A DNA stretch of 64,000 nt, taken from assembly GCF_020520425.1 (NCBI RefSeq), contig NC_079490.1, forward strand, positions 38,324,723 to 38,388,722, in the 5' to 3' direction. Source of the DNA: Spinacia oleracea. Its lineage: Eukaryota > Streptophyta > Magnoliopsida > Caryophyllales > Amaranthaceae. The notes below the pieces were generated by a model. It was not told the origin of the DNA. It did no database searches and saw only the letters and a program-made list of their open reading frames with translations. Every line of letters begins with the position of its first letter. Position 1 is the first letter of the stretch. Both the position numbers and the translations under genes were made by a program. This document shows, piece by piece, positions 12,190 through 25,100 of the stretch.

Positions 12190-13085
12190 TAGCGTACCTC
12201 CCCTAAAACTATAAAAAAAAAGTAACAGATCTAAACTATAGAAGTAACATACATAAACTAAAAAAGTACCTCCTCTAAAATTATTAAAAAATAAAATAAA
12301 ACAACACATGTCTAAACTATAGAAGTAACATACCTAAACTAAAAATGTACCTCCCCTAAAACTATTCCGTATAAAAAAAAGTAACATGTCTAAACTATAG
12401 AAGTAACATACCTAAACTAAAAAAGTACCTCATCTAAAATTATAAAAAAAAAGTAACATGTCTAAACTATAGAAGTAACATACCTAAACTAGAAAAAATA
12501 CCCCTCTAAAATTATTATAAAAAAAAAGTAACATGTCTAAACTATAGAAGTAACATACCTAAACTAAGAAGGTATCTCCCCTAAAACTACTCCGTATAAA
12601 AAAAAGTAACATGTATAAACTATAGAAGTAACATAAACTAAAAAAGTACTTCCTATAAAATTATATAAAAAAAATAACATGTATAAACTATAGAAGTAAC
12701 ATAAACTAAAAAAAGTACTTCCTCTAAAATTATAAAAAAAATGAAAAGTCATATGTTTAAACTATAGAAGTAACATACATACCTACCAATGATGTATTGG
12801 CCTAGTGGGTAAGGATGAGGGCCTGTGTACAATAGGTCTCAGGTTCGAATCCCCCCACCCCCATTTGTAATTTATATTGCCCTTGTGGCTCACACGCACC
12901 AAAAAAAAAAAAAAAAAAAGTAACATACCTAAACTAAAAAGGTATCTCTCCTAAAACCACTCCGTATAAAAAAAAGTAACATATATAAACTATACAAGTA
13001 ACATACCTAAACTAAAAAAAGTACCTCATCTGAAAATAAAAAAAAGTAACATGTCTAAACTATAGAAGTAACATACCTAAATTCG
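12190..13085 (+). repeat. Minisatellite array (AACTATAGAAGTAACATACC unit)
   Basis: About ten head-to-tail copies of a roughly 75-90-bp A-rich unit occur here. The unit contains AACTATAGAAGTAACATACC, then an A run, then GTACCTCCCCTAAAA-type sequence. Copies vary in the length of their A runs and in small deletions. A tRNA-derived SINE interrupts the array at 12787-12919. The array ends about 105 bp before the TXNL4B start codon, so it occupies the gene's proximal promoter region. Confidence 0.8.
12787..12919 (+). mobile_element. tRNA-derived SINE with poly(A) tail
   Basis: A ~133-bp insertion has a pol III A-box (TGGCCTAGTGGGTAAG, about 12798), a perfect B-box (GGTTCGAATCC, 12842-12852) and an 18-19-base A tail (12901-12919). 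It sits inside the minisatellite. AGTAACATAC-type sequence on both sides may be a TSD, though the array itself repeats that word. The box spacing (about 45 bp) fits plant tRNA SINEs. Confidence 0.8.
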
Positions 13086-13190
13086 CAAGTGTGAACTGGT
13101 CTCACATAAGAATTGATAGTGAGGACAGTTTCATATAAGAATTTGGGATTTTGTTCAGTCATGCTGGTAAGATATCAATAAAAGAAAAAG

Positions 13191-16100
13191 ATGAGCAACG
13201 TTGTGGATACGCTGACGAAGAAGAAAGAGGTGGACTCCATAATCAGAGATACCATCGACAAAGTACTCATCCTCCGCTTCGGCCGATCTTCCGATACCGT
13301 TTGTCTTCAACTCGACGATATCGTATTTTCTCTCTCCTCCCTCTATTTTCATCATCATTGTTATTGCTTAATTAATTGCCGTAGTCTCTACTTTCAATTC
13401 CGAACCTACTGTAATTCCACAACCGTTTTTTGGGATTTTATTTGAGCATTTCAGTATGTGATTTCATAATTTTACACGAGCTTTAATGAAACCCTTTTAA
13501 TAATTTGTTGCAGAAACTAATTAAACTGGGGTTTTTGATTTAGGGTGGTTATTTATATTGTTTAAAGAAACTTGCTGTTGGATATATAATGATGTTTGAT
13601 TATCTTAAGAGGTTGTGTAGTTATGTCTTCCCTAGAGACGAGTACCTAAGCAAGGTCTCTATTATACAGCCGAGTGTTATTTTATATCTCGAAGATGGTT
13701 CAGGACTTCAGGGGGCAACACCTACCGTAAACTAGTCTTATGCACGCGATGCGTATAAGAATTAAAAATTGGGATTACAAATAATCACTACAGACATTAG
13801 TAAAGAAAATTGCTCACAAACACCCAAAGAACAATTAGTATTTTTGCTGCTAATCTATAATTTTATGCATTTTAGTGTATATACATGTTTAGTCTATTTA
13901 CTCCTAATCTTGAAAAGTGAATACGTGCATTATTTGCAGTTTTTACTAACTAATTGTTGTCACTAAATAATCTTGCTTAAATTTTTTTTCCCAATCATAT
14001 TGCTTTCCTTAGGAAAGTAGCATAGGTTGCAAATTTACATAAACTTCCCCTAAATCTTGGCATTAATTATTACGGAGTAATTTTTTTATTTAATAAATAT
14101 GTTTAATTTAGTTGTGAATGAGGGTACTATAGACTATTTTATAGGGGATACCAAAAAGTCTCCATAATGACCTCAAGGGTTCCCTTACAAAATAGAGATG
14201 ACAAAGCCGAGGACTTTGATTTCAAGCATTGCTTAATGCTTAATTTAGAAGGGCGTTGAATGCCATACGCATGCGTTTGGTATTTTGATTTTTGATGTTG
14301 AGGATGACTGTTGAACTTTCTAATTTATGACTTTAAGGTTGGATTCACATATAACTCTTCATTTTATGTTACTTGAGGCAGTTGGCTAAATCGGCTCGTG
14401 ATGTCTCCAAATTTGCTAGTATTGCATTGGTTGATATTGATTCAGAGGACGTGCAGATGTATGTCAAGTACTTTGACATCACATTCATACCTTCAACAAT
14501 CTTTTTCTTTAATGCGCACCATATGAAGATGGATTCTGGGTATGTTTTCTTTGTCTATAGCACTACATTGCTGTTCTTGTTCTTGGATTCGTCCATTTAG
14601 TGTCAGCATTTCCTGTTATTTCACGTTGTAGTATAGCATAGGTTTCTATGATTTTAGAGTCAAATCCATTTGATGATTTGGTTAGGAGGGATAATTCTTT
14701 TCCTAATTAATTATGAATACACTTTTTGCGTTGGAGTTAGGACTCATGAATGTTGTCTCCTAACGCCTTTTTCTGCATAATTTTCTTCTGATGTGACGGC
14801 TACAGTTAATAGGTTGAGTATAGGTGACATTCTTTCATGAAATTTCCACTGTCTATCTGGAATTCCTTATCCAACCTGTTATTTCTTTCTTTCGTGCATG
14901 TTATGTGACCAAATGAATACCACTGGGCATGCTAATTGAATTTTCTACTAGGTGAGTCAAGATTCGCAACCTATTTGGTTATTCATCAGGTTCCGTGGCG
15001 CTAATGTTCTAATTGGCTAGAAATACAATGACTAACGTACTGTGCTCCTGAATTGTTTCACATGCTTGAGCAATAATGTTCTGATTTCTAGCCAGTTAAT
15101 GGATAGTTGAACCCGCAAAGGGATCCACTCACATCACTTTCTCTTAGCAACTTATAGTCTGCAGTTTGTTTATCAGGCATTCTAAAGATATTTCAGTTTG
15201 TTCTGATATGCGTCAAGCTCTTTAGGTTAATAACACAAATGTGTTTAGGTTATGCTCTCATGCTCCGCTCCCACCATGTTGCTCTTTATCGGAGTTAGGT
15301 TAGGACAAGGGGGTCTGTGTCGGTGAATGGTCATTCACTAATTGATTAATTTTTCATTAATCAAAATTAATTGAACTAGTAGTCCATATATGAACTTGAT
15401 TAAATTATGAGTTTGTATATGAAACTGATCCGAAGAGCTGAAAGAGGAATGACACTGAGGAAAGTTTGTTGGTTAAAGAGGTGAACTTTATTTTTTGAAA
15501 TTCTAGAGGAGTTTCTCTTATCTATATGTGTCAATGATGTTTGGTTGAAGGTTCTATGACTTTTATCCTCAGATTTTGTCAAAAGCATAGCTGGAAATTA
15601 CTTCAGAATTAGAATCGAAAAAAATCTTTTGTTTATTACTTATGCTAGGTACCAAATTTCTCTTCAACTGAGAATGCAAGAATCACAATGTTTAGATCAA
15701 AAGGTGAGGAAATTGGTCTGAATTTCTTGGTGGGTTAATAGCTTAAAAGCCTTAGATAGGAAGTGACAACCTGTTCTTTAATTAAGCAAGATTAGGAACG
15801 TCATTTCTAGTTTTTGTGTGCCAAACATGACAAATAGTTACTCGTTCCAGTGTCCTTGACTGAGAAGTTTCTGGATGCCATTGCCAAACATTCCAGCGTG
15901 TTTACATGACAAAGAGGCCTTGTTTCTGTTACTGGAATTTAATGTTGCATGTTATAGTTTATTATCCTTAGAGTTGTAAGACTAATGTTTCTTAGTTTTG
16001 TTGTTGATACAGGACTGCTGATCACACTAAATGGATAGGAGCATTTCACAAAAAACAGGATTTTATTGATGTTGTCGAGGTTAGTGACAACTGGAATATT

Positions 16101-19100
16101 TTTGACCAACAATTGTGGCTACTTGGATCTTTCACTTCCTATCATACTTGTTCTCTTAAGTGGGAAACTTGTCTCTCAATCAAGTGGGGGGATAATGACA
16201 TTCATTTTAGGCAATTATTCTTGCACTGTTTGCTTATTAATCAAGATTGACAAAACCCGTTTAAGAGCATGTTGAGACTTGCTCCTGGTCATAATTCTAA
16301 AATAATTTTGAATGCAATAAAACTCAGACCAAACAAGATCAGGAAAATAAATTCAGATCAAATCAGATTAGGAAAATAAATTCAGATCAAATCAGAAAAA
16401 GATCAGATAGAAAAAATCAAATTAAGAAAAATTAAGTTCAGTTGAGATTAAATCAGATCAGAGGAATTAAGGTGAACTAAGCAAAGTTGTAGACTTGTAG
16501 TCAATAATCTGATTATACTTGTATTGCTGTGCCTTGTGTCATTGACCACCACTTGACTCCTTTACATTTAGGAGACTCTGACCGTGTTGGTTGGGATAGT
16601 AACTAATTCAATGTTAGTGATAGACTATGTTTTTTCTGTTGAGAAACACTTAAAAGCAAATCAATACTCGAAACATAAACATTATTGTAATATTTGGAAA
16701 CAAGAAATAAGAATCAATTACGTAACTGAGACAAGGATTTCTCCTTATTTTTTTTAAAATACAAGCTACTTAAAAAAAACCCCTAACAAGATTAATAGGA
16801 GTTACTACAAGTTAAATCGCACTCCTATCAAAGATAAACCTAATATCCACCAACTAACAATGTAGCTAGGGAAGTAAGGATCGAATCCACGTGGAGACAA
16901 TGTTATTTACCACTACCAATTAAAAAGTTTAGACTACAAAACCAGTAAAAATAATGATTTTAGTATTAAACTAAGGCAAGAATTAACCAAGGAACAATCG
17001 ATGATAAAAGGTTTAGGGTAACGGTTCACCACAAATGCAGATTAGGATTGAACGACGGACAACAACAATTAATCAATAACCACAACTAGGGAAAATATGC
17101 ATCTCTCGAATCTTATGATTCCCTTAGAAAATAGAACTGTCAGGCTCTCGCAATTTACTAGAAATACTCATATCTAACGCTCTTAGGTAAAAACCATCAG
17201 ATTTATACTTCTTGGGCCTCTCGGCGCATAATCTAAGGTCAACCAAACTCAATCAAATTAGTCCGACCGAACAGAATTGACGAACAATCAAATCAGACTA
17301 TAAAAATCATGATTAACAAACCAATACTGAAACCAATCCAATCCCAATCAAACATTTACGGATCCCCTAAACTTTAGAAAAAAAGCTACTCACACATATT
17401 GAAATTAAGCAAAGCAAGAATATTAATTCAATGCAACATTTAAATTAAAAAATTAAAATAAAGGATTTTAGCAATACCGAATTGAAGAACGATACTTGGA
17501 TTGAAATTGAACTTGAACTGAAATTGGCAATGCAAATAACAAGGGTTTTTGAGAGAACTGAAACTAAGTAAAATAAAAGTGTTGGAATCAAAGATCGTTT
17601 CTAAGTCATTAAGACTTAGTATTTATAGTCTTGCTAGAAATTACAAAAATCGAGCCATTAAACTAAGAAAAACGCAGAAAAGGGAGTCGTCGCCTGGAGT
17701 GGCAACTGTCGCTGTAAATAGCTAAAGAATTCCAGCCCGATCGGGCGGTGTAAAGTGTAATGGACCACAGCCCTGACCCACCTATGCTGGTGTACCACAG
17801 GCGCAACAGAGAAAAACAGCAGCAGCACAACTCCAACAACAACACCACTGCAGCAAGGAGAGCCGTTAGCACCAACTGACAGGAAAAGCAGAAAGCAGAC
17901 AAAGGAGCATTAATGAAATTGTACTTGCTTAGCTTCCTAGTTGTATAAATAAGAGAGGAGAAGAAAGAGAATGTATGGAGAATCATTTTGGTAGAATTGG
18001 AGATTAGTAACCTCAAGTTACTCACCTGAGATTGGTAGCCTAAAGCTACTCATTTTGTAACCTTTTGACTATTGAGTTCAACTAATCAACAGCTTCTCTC
18101 CTCTTTTCCCCTATTTGTGTCTGTGTGTGTTGTGAAGCCTACCCAGGGCTTTACAGTTGGTATCAGAGCAGACAGATCCAGGAAGGAGGGAAACATGGCA
18201 CGTTCCAACTCACAGAGATTTGAAACCTTGGAAACGGGGCTAGAAGAAGTAAGCCAGAAAGTGGCGGAATTGGAAGCAAACATCCAACACGTGTTGAAGG
18301 CGGGAATGGAGAACTTCCAAAAAACATTGGCCGAGAACTTTCTAGCCAAGAGCACAGAAGATACGGTCAGAAACCAAGCAGCCATGAATGAAGCAACCAC
18401 CAGAGTTGAGGGGAGTATTGAAAGGTTGCGGGAAGAGCAGAACACTCAAATGGCCTTAATGAAAAAGGACCAGGAAAAGTTTATGGAGGATATGAGAAGA
18501 TTGCTGGACAGGAGGGCGGAGGAAGAAGAGTTTTCGGAGGCAAGAGAAAACAGGAGGGGGCGTGGGTTTGATGGCGGCGGCGGCCACTGGAAACACCGAA
18601 AGCTAGACATGCCTTTGTTTGAAGGGCTCGACCCGGATGGGTGGATATTAAGGGGTGAAAAGTATTTCGATTTTTATCGACTCACTGACCAAGAAAAACT
18701 GGATGCGGCGGTGGTGTCGATGGAGGGGGACGCGTTGCGGTGGTTCACGTTTGAATCCAGGCGGAATCCGATAAGGACGTGGGATGAGTTGAAAGCCCGT
18801 GTTTTGATGAAGTATAGACCGACGAATGCCGGAACTCTACACGAGCAGTGGTTGGCCACCACCCAGACCGCCACCGTGGAGGAGTATGTGAACCGCTTCA
18901 TTGAGTTTGTATCGCCCCTTGACGATGTGCCGGAGAGCATCTTGATGGGACAATTTATTAATGGCCTGAAGGAGGAAATAAAGGCAGAAATTCGAGTTCT
19001 CAACCCAGAGGATTTAGATCAGGCGATGGCTATGGCTTCCCGGGTCGAGGTGAGGAATCGGGTGAAGAAGATGGGACCATCTTATAATAGGAGCGGATCT

Positions 19101-22100
19101 TTTTCATATTTCAGTAAGGGACCCTTATCCACTGCCCCACAAATTAGCCCAATAGCCCAAAACTCTCAAGCCCACAATATCCCAACCTTGAGCCCAAACA
19201 CTCATAACCCATTATCCAGAAACAACAGCTACAAACCGAGTTCGTCCGTTGGATCCCACACAAATGTTCCTTCAACCACCAACCTACCCAGAAACTCAGG
19301 CGCGTCGTCGCGATTTTCCGGCGAAGTAAGACGTTTATCGGAGCGCGAATTACAAGAAAAGAAAGCCAAGGGATTGTGTTTCAGGTGTGATGAGAGGTGG
19401 GGGGTAGGTCATCAATGTAAGAAGAAGGAGATGAGTGTGTTGTTGGTGGATGAAGAAGACGGTGGGGAGGAGCTGGCCGGAGAGGAGTTGGGCGGTGAGT
19501 TTTATTCACTGGAAGAGCAGATGGAAGCGGAGGTCCCGACCACCCTCTCCATTAATTCGATTGTGGGGATTACCAATCCCAAGACACTCAAATTGGTGGG
19601 GTACATCGGGGACGGAGAGGTGATCGTAATGGTGGATTCAGGAGCTACCCATAACTTCATATCGCTCCGGGCGGTAGAAAAGCTGAAGGTACCAATCACG
19701 AAATCAGCAGGCTTTGGCGTGTCTCTCGGCAATGGAGAAGCAGTGAAAGGAACGGGTATTTGTAAACAGGTGAAACTGAAACTCAACTCCCAAATTGTGA
19801 TAGAAGAGGATTTTTTGCCTTTAGAATTGGGCAATTCGGACGTGATTTTGGGGATACAGTGGCTAGAAAAGCTGGGGTCGGTGGTCACCAATTGGAAAAC
19901 TCAGACCATGAGGTACCAACTGGGTGGCTCGACGGTGACATTACAAGGGGACCCTTCTCTGGCCAAGTCCAAAATCTCCTTGAAGGCCATGTTGAAGGTG
20001 ATAAGGAAAGAAGGTGGGGGTATTCTGTTAGAGTTCAATCAGTTGGAGGATTCGGTGAAAGAGGGGCCAGCCATGCCCATGTTCTTGCGAAGAGTAATAG
20101 AGCAGTTCAGTGAGGTGTTTGACTTGCCCACAGGCTTGCCACCAAGCCGCGGGCATGAGCATGCTATAGTGTTGAGAGAAGGCAGCGACCCAGTGGGGGT
20201 AAGGCCATACAGATACCCGCAGATACAGAAGGATGAAATCGAAAGGTTAATCCGGGAGATGCTAGAGGCAGGAATCATAAAACCATCCACCAGTCCGTTT
20301 TCAAGTCCTGTCCTATTGGTCAAGAAAAAAGACGGGTCTTGGCGATTTTGTGTAGACTACCGAGCTCTCAACAAGGAGACGATCCCGGACAAATACCCAA
20401 TTCCCGTGATCGACGAGCTACTCGATGAGTTATATGGGGCTAAGGTGTTCACTAAGCTGGACTTGCGGGCCGGATATCACCAGATTTTGGTGCGATCGGA
20501 GGACACACATAAGACAGCGTTTCGTACACATGAGGGGCATTACGAGTTTCTAGTAATGCCGTTCGGCCTCACCAATGCTCCCGCTACATTTCAATCCCTA
20601 ATGAATGAGGTATTCCGACCTTACTTGCGAAAATTTGTACTTGTCTTCTTTGATGACATATTGATTTACAGCCCCTGTGAGACGGATCATGTGGAGCACA
20701 TACAAATTGTCTTGTCCCTGCTGAAACAGCTTTGGGTGGACTGAAACCGCAACCCAAGCATTTGAGGCGCTGAAATATGCTATGACTTCTGCTCCTGTTT
20801 TGGCTATGCCGAACTTCGGCAAGGAGTTTGTGATCGAAACGGATGCCTCGGGGTATGGGTTGGGGGCTGTGATGATGCAAGAAGGGCGACCAATTGCATA
20901 CTATAGTCGCGTTCTGGGCCCAAGGGCAAGAGGGAAATCCATATATGAAAAGGAGCTAATGGCAATATGCTTGGCTGTGGAAAAATGGAAACACTATCTT
21001 ATGGGCAGGCACTTTGTTATTCGAACGGATCAACAGAGCCTAAGGCATATAACTCAACAGCGGGAAATCGGTTCGGACTATCAAAAGTGGGTGCGGAAGT
21101 TGATTGGATTTGATTTTGACATTCAATACAAACCCGGCACCTCAAACCGGGTAGCGGATGCACTTTCTAGGAAGGGGGATGGGGAGTTCGAATTTGGAAC
21201 TCTAGAATTGGGAACACTACTCACGTCACAGGGGGTGGATTGGGGCACATTGGAGGAGGAAATCAAGAAGGATAGGGGGTTGGCAACCATTCGACAGGAA
21301 GTAAGGGAGGGTAAGCAGATGATGGGGTTTTCCTTGGTGGGGGATAAGCTGTTATATAAGGGGAGAACCGTGCTTGCCAAAACCTCTGCTTTCATTCCCC
21401 TTTTACTTCGCGAGTACCATGACTCGCCGGTCGGGGGACACTCCGGGGAAGTAAAGACTTACCTTCGCCTCGCTTCGGAATGGTTTTGGCAAGGCATGAG
21501 GAAGAGTGTGGCTCGATACGTACGTGAGTGCCGGGTGTGCCAACAGAACAAACACTCTCAGCAACACCCCGCCGGGTTGTTACAGCCGTTGCCGGTACCA
21601 TTGGCGGTTTGGGATGATCTCACCATGGATTTTATCGAAGGGTTACCTCCTTCAAAGGGGGTGGATACGATCTTAGTTGTGGTGGACAGATTGTCGAAAT
21701 ATGCCCACTTCATTGGACTTAAACATCCCTTTACAGCACTATCGGTGGCTGCGATTTTTGTTCGGGAGGTGGTTAGGTTGCATGGCTTCCCTGTTTCTAT
21801 TGTTTCGGATAGGGATAGGGTATTTCTCAGCATCTTTTGGAAGGAGTTGTTTAAACTCCATGGTACCGAATTGAAGAGGAGTACGTCGTACCACCCGCAA
21901 ACCGACGGCCAATCAGAAAACGTGAATAAGGGGCTTGAAACTTATTTACGCTGCTTTGCAAATGAGAGGCCGAGGGAATGGGCCAAGTGGCTTTCTTGGG
22001 CTGAGTATTCCTATAATACTTCCCCTCACATGTCCACTGCCATGACACCTTTCAAGGTAGTCTATGGCAGGGATCCTCCGCGCCTGCTACGACTGGAAGC

Positions 22101-25100
22101 AAGGCACACTCCTGTGGACACCTTGGATGAGTTGCTTCGTGAAAGAGACGGAGTTCTAGATGAACTCAAGCTCAACTTATTGCGGGCTCAACAAATCATG
22201 AAGCACAATGCGGATAAGAGAAGAAGAGATGAGACTTTTGAAGTGGGAGATAAGGTATTTCTCAAATTACAACCTTATAGGCAACGATCCCTAGCCAAAA
22301 GGCTCAATGAAAAACTGTCAGCCCGTTTTTACGGCCCATTCGAGATATTACAGAAGGTTGGACCAGTGGCCTACAAGCTCAAATTACCCCACACCAGCAG
22401 AATCCACCCAGTTTTCCATGTGTCTCAACTCAAGAGAGCAGTACGAGAAAAGATGTCAAACACCACCTTGCCTATGCAACTCACCCCTGAGTTGGAACTA
22501 GTGGTGGAACCGGAGGAGTTATTGGGTGTGCGCGAACAGGAAGGAGAGGGCACCATGGTTTTGATCAAGTGGAAGGGACTGCCCGCATTTGATGCGACAT
22601 GGGAGGTTGCCACCTTGCTCAGTGATCGCTTTCCGGACTTCCACCTTGAGGACAAGGTGTTTGTTTGGGGGCGGGGTGTTGTAATGGACCACAGCCCTGA
22701 CCCACCTATGCTGGTGTACCACAGGCGCAACAGAGAAAAACAGCAGCAGCACAACTCCAACAACAACACCACTGCAGCAAGGAGAGCCGTTAGCACCAAC
22801 TGACAGGAAAAGCAGAAAGCAGACAAAGGAGCATTAATGAAATTGTACTTGCTTAGCTTCCTAGTTGTATAAATAAGAGAGGAGAAGAAAGAGAATGTAT
22901 GGAGAATCATTTTGGTAGAACTGGAGATTAGTAACCTCAAGTTACTCACCTGAGATTGGTAGCCTAAAGCTACTCATTTTGTAACCTTTTGACTATTGAG
23001 TTCAACTAATCAACAGCTTCTCTCCTCTTTTCCCCTATTTGTGTCTGTGTGTGTTGTGAAGCCTACCCAGGGCCCAGGGCTTTACATAAAGCTCTAATAT
23101 TCGCCCTGTTGGGCGAACTTCGACCCTGCTGCTGAGGAAAAGATTCTCGCCTGATAGGGACCGGGCTAACGTAGCCCGATCAAATGCGCGCTGCAGTGAA
23201 GAACCTTGGAGTTAATTCACCTGGTTGGGCGAATGTTGTCCGGTGGACATCGGGCGCGTGCTCGATTGTCCCCGTGGACGTTCTTTCCTTCTTCCAAAGC
23301 CCGAGTCAGACTCTTAGCGCCCAAACATAAGCTTCATAAGCTCCTTGTAGTCGACTAGGATTATCCCGAACTACCTCGGGATCTGGTAGGGCCTGTAAAG
23401 CATGAAACGGGCCTAGAAAAACCAATTTTCCTCTAGATAACCTGAAAATTCTAACCTCACTACACAACACATATTGTTACTAAAATAGCTACGAAGAGCT
23501 CAACAACAACAACAACAAAGCCTTAGTCCCAGAATGTTTTGGGGTAATCTTCGTAGGAGATCGTCATTGTCACCAATCAAACAAGAAATGATTTGTAGCT
23601 CCGAAGAGCTCATTTAAGATAAAAAAAGCAGCCTTTCACCACAAATGTAGACTAGGATTGGACGACAAACAATAATAATCAACTAATAATCAAAAGTAAG
23701 GATAACATGCATCTTTTGATTCTTATGAATCCTTTAGGAAACACAACTAGCAAACTCTCACATTGTACTAGAAATAATCCTATCTAATAGTCTAGGTAAA
23801 AAAACATTAGATTTATACCTCTCGACGCATAATTTAAGGTTAACCAAACTCAATCAAATTAGTCCTCCCAAACAGACTATAGAAATTGAAATCAATAATC
23901 CATTAGCAAAACCAATCCAATCCCAATCAAACATTCATGGATCTCCTAAACCCAAGAAAATAAACAACTGACACATATTTAAATTAAAAAAACATATTTA
24001 ATGAATACATAAATGGAATTAAGTAATTGAAATAGAGAATAAAGCAATATCGAATTGAAGAACGAAGGATTGAACTTCAAAGATCGAAACTTTGGATCAA
24101 AATTGAAAATTAATTAACAAGGGTTTCTAGAGAGAGAAATAAACTAAGTGCATAAAATTTCTGGAAATCTAAAGTGTTTTGTAAACTATTAAAAACTCGT
24201 ATTTATAGGCTTTCCAAAAATTAGGAAAAACTCGGATCATTAACTACAAAAAGCGGTAAAAAAGTCGTCACCCGATCGGGCACGAGTAGCAGCAGCTGAG
24301 CATGAAACTTGAATTTCTAACTGCTCGATCGGGCCGACTCCCGCCCGATCTGCCGCGCGTATAATGTTCAATATCTACCCGATGGTCGACTTTCGCCCTT
24401 AAATCTGAACAGAAGGCCATCTGCCAGATGGGGGGTTGGCGTTGTCATCCAATCTATTGTTTTAATTCGCCCGGTCGGACGCCCTTCGCCTTTTGGTCGC
24501 CGGGCGACCTTCGGGGTAAGCTCTTTGACGTCCTTCTTTCTTCTAGACACCGAGTCTAATTCTTAAGCTCAAACATAGGCTTCATAGGCTCCTTAGAGTC
24601 GACTAGGATCATCCCGAACTAGCTCGGGATCGTGTAGTGGCCCGGAAAGCGTGAAACGAGCTTAGAAAGGCCAATTTCTCCTTAAACAAGCAAACTCAAA
24701 GCACACTACACAACACATATTAGTACTAAAATAGCTCCGAAGAGCTCATTTGAGATCAAAAAGTACTAAGGGGCGAGGATAAAAACTCTATATAAAATCA
24801 ATGTATCAGACTCCTCCAAGCTAAACCTTTGCTTGTCCCTAAGCAAAGAGCATCAATGAGACACAAGACAATCAACTCAACCCAAGTTCAATATAAAAGA
24901 TTTGCGATGAATCAAAGATCAAATCACGATAAGCAAATATCATGACCGAATTATCCAGTCCTCATAGTCACACATCAACCTGTACAAAAGTCACGCAAGG
25001 CTCACAAGGTATACGCATAAAATCAAAGATTGAACCTCACCATGGGAATCGCTCCTCTCATTTTGTGGCGGGCTAAGCGAACCAAATGTGGCCCGTTCAC

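Larger units (their letters stand above)
17756..23086 (+). mobile_element. Ty3/Gypsy chromovirus, probably Reina clade, internally deleted
   Basis: This 5.3-kb element has 400-bp LTRs (TG...CA), a 5-bp TSD, a tRNA-Met-type PBS, Gag-PR-RT in one frame, and RNase H-integrase-chromodomain in another. Compact size, short LTRs, the gag type and the C-terminal chromodomain point to the Reina clade of chromoviruses; the clade is inferred. The LTRs differ by one substitution and one 7-bp tandem duplication, so insertion looks recent. The RT thumb and connection region is deleted at about 20725 with a frameshift, so this copy cannot make a complete polyprotein. It lies on the same strand as TXNL4B, in its third intron. 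Confidence 0.92.

Noticed and set aside
13151-13445. Other reading frames over TXNL4B exon 1 (74 and 67 aa)
   Set aside because: Shadows of the real exon, which alone gives a DIM1/TXNL4 protein and splices in phase.
17663-18025. Minus-strand 120-aa ORF, repeated in 22425-22949
   Set aside because: Antisense of the two Gypsy LTRs; its duplication follows from the LTR pair.
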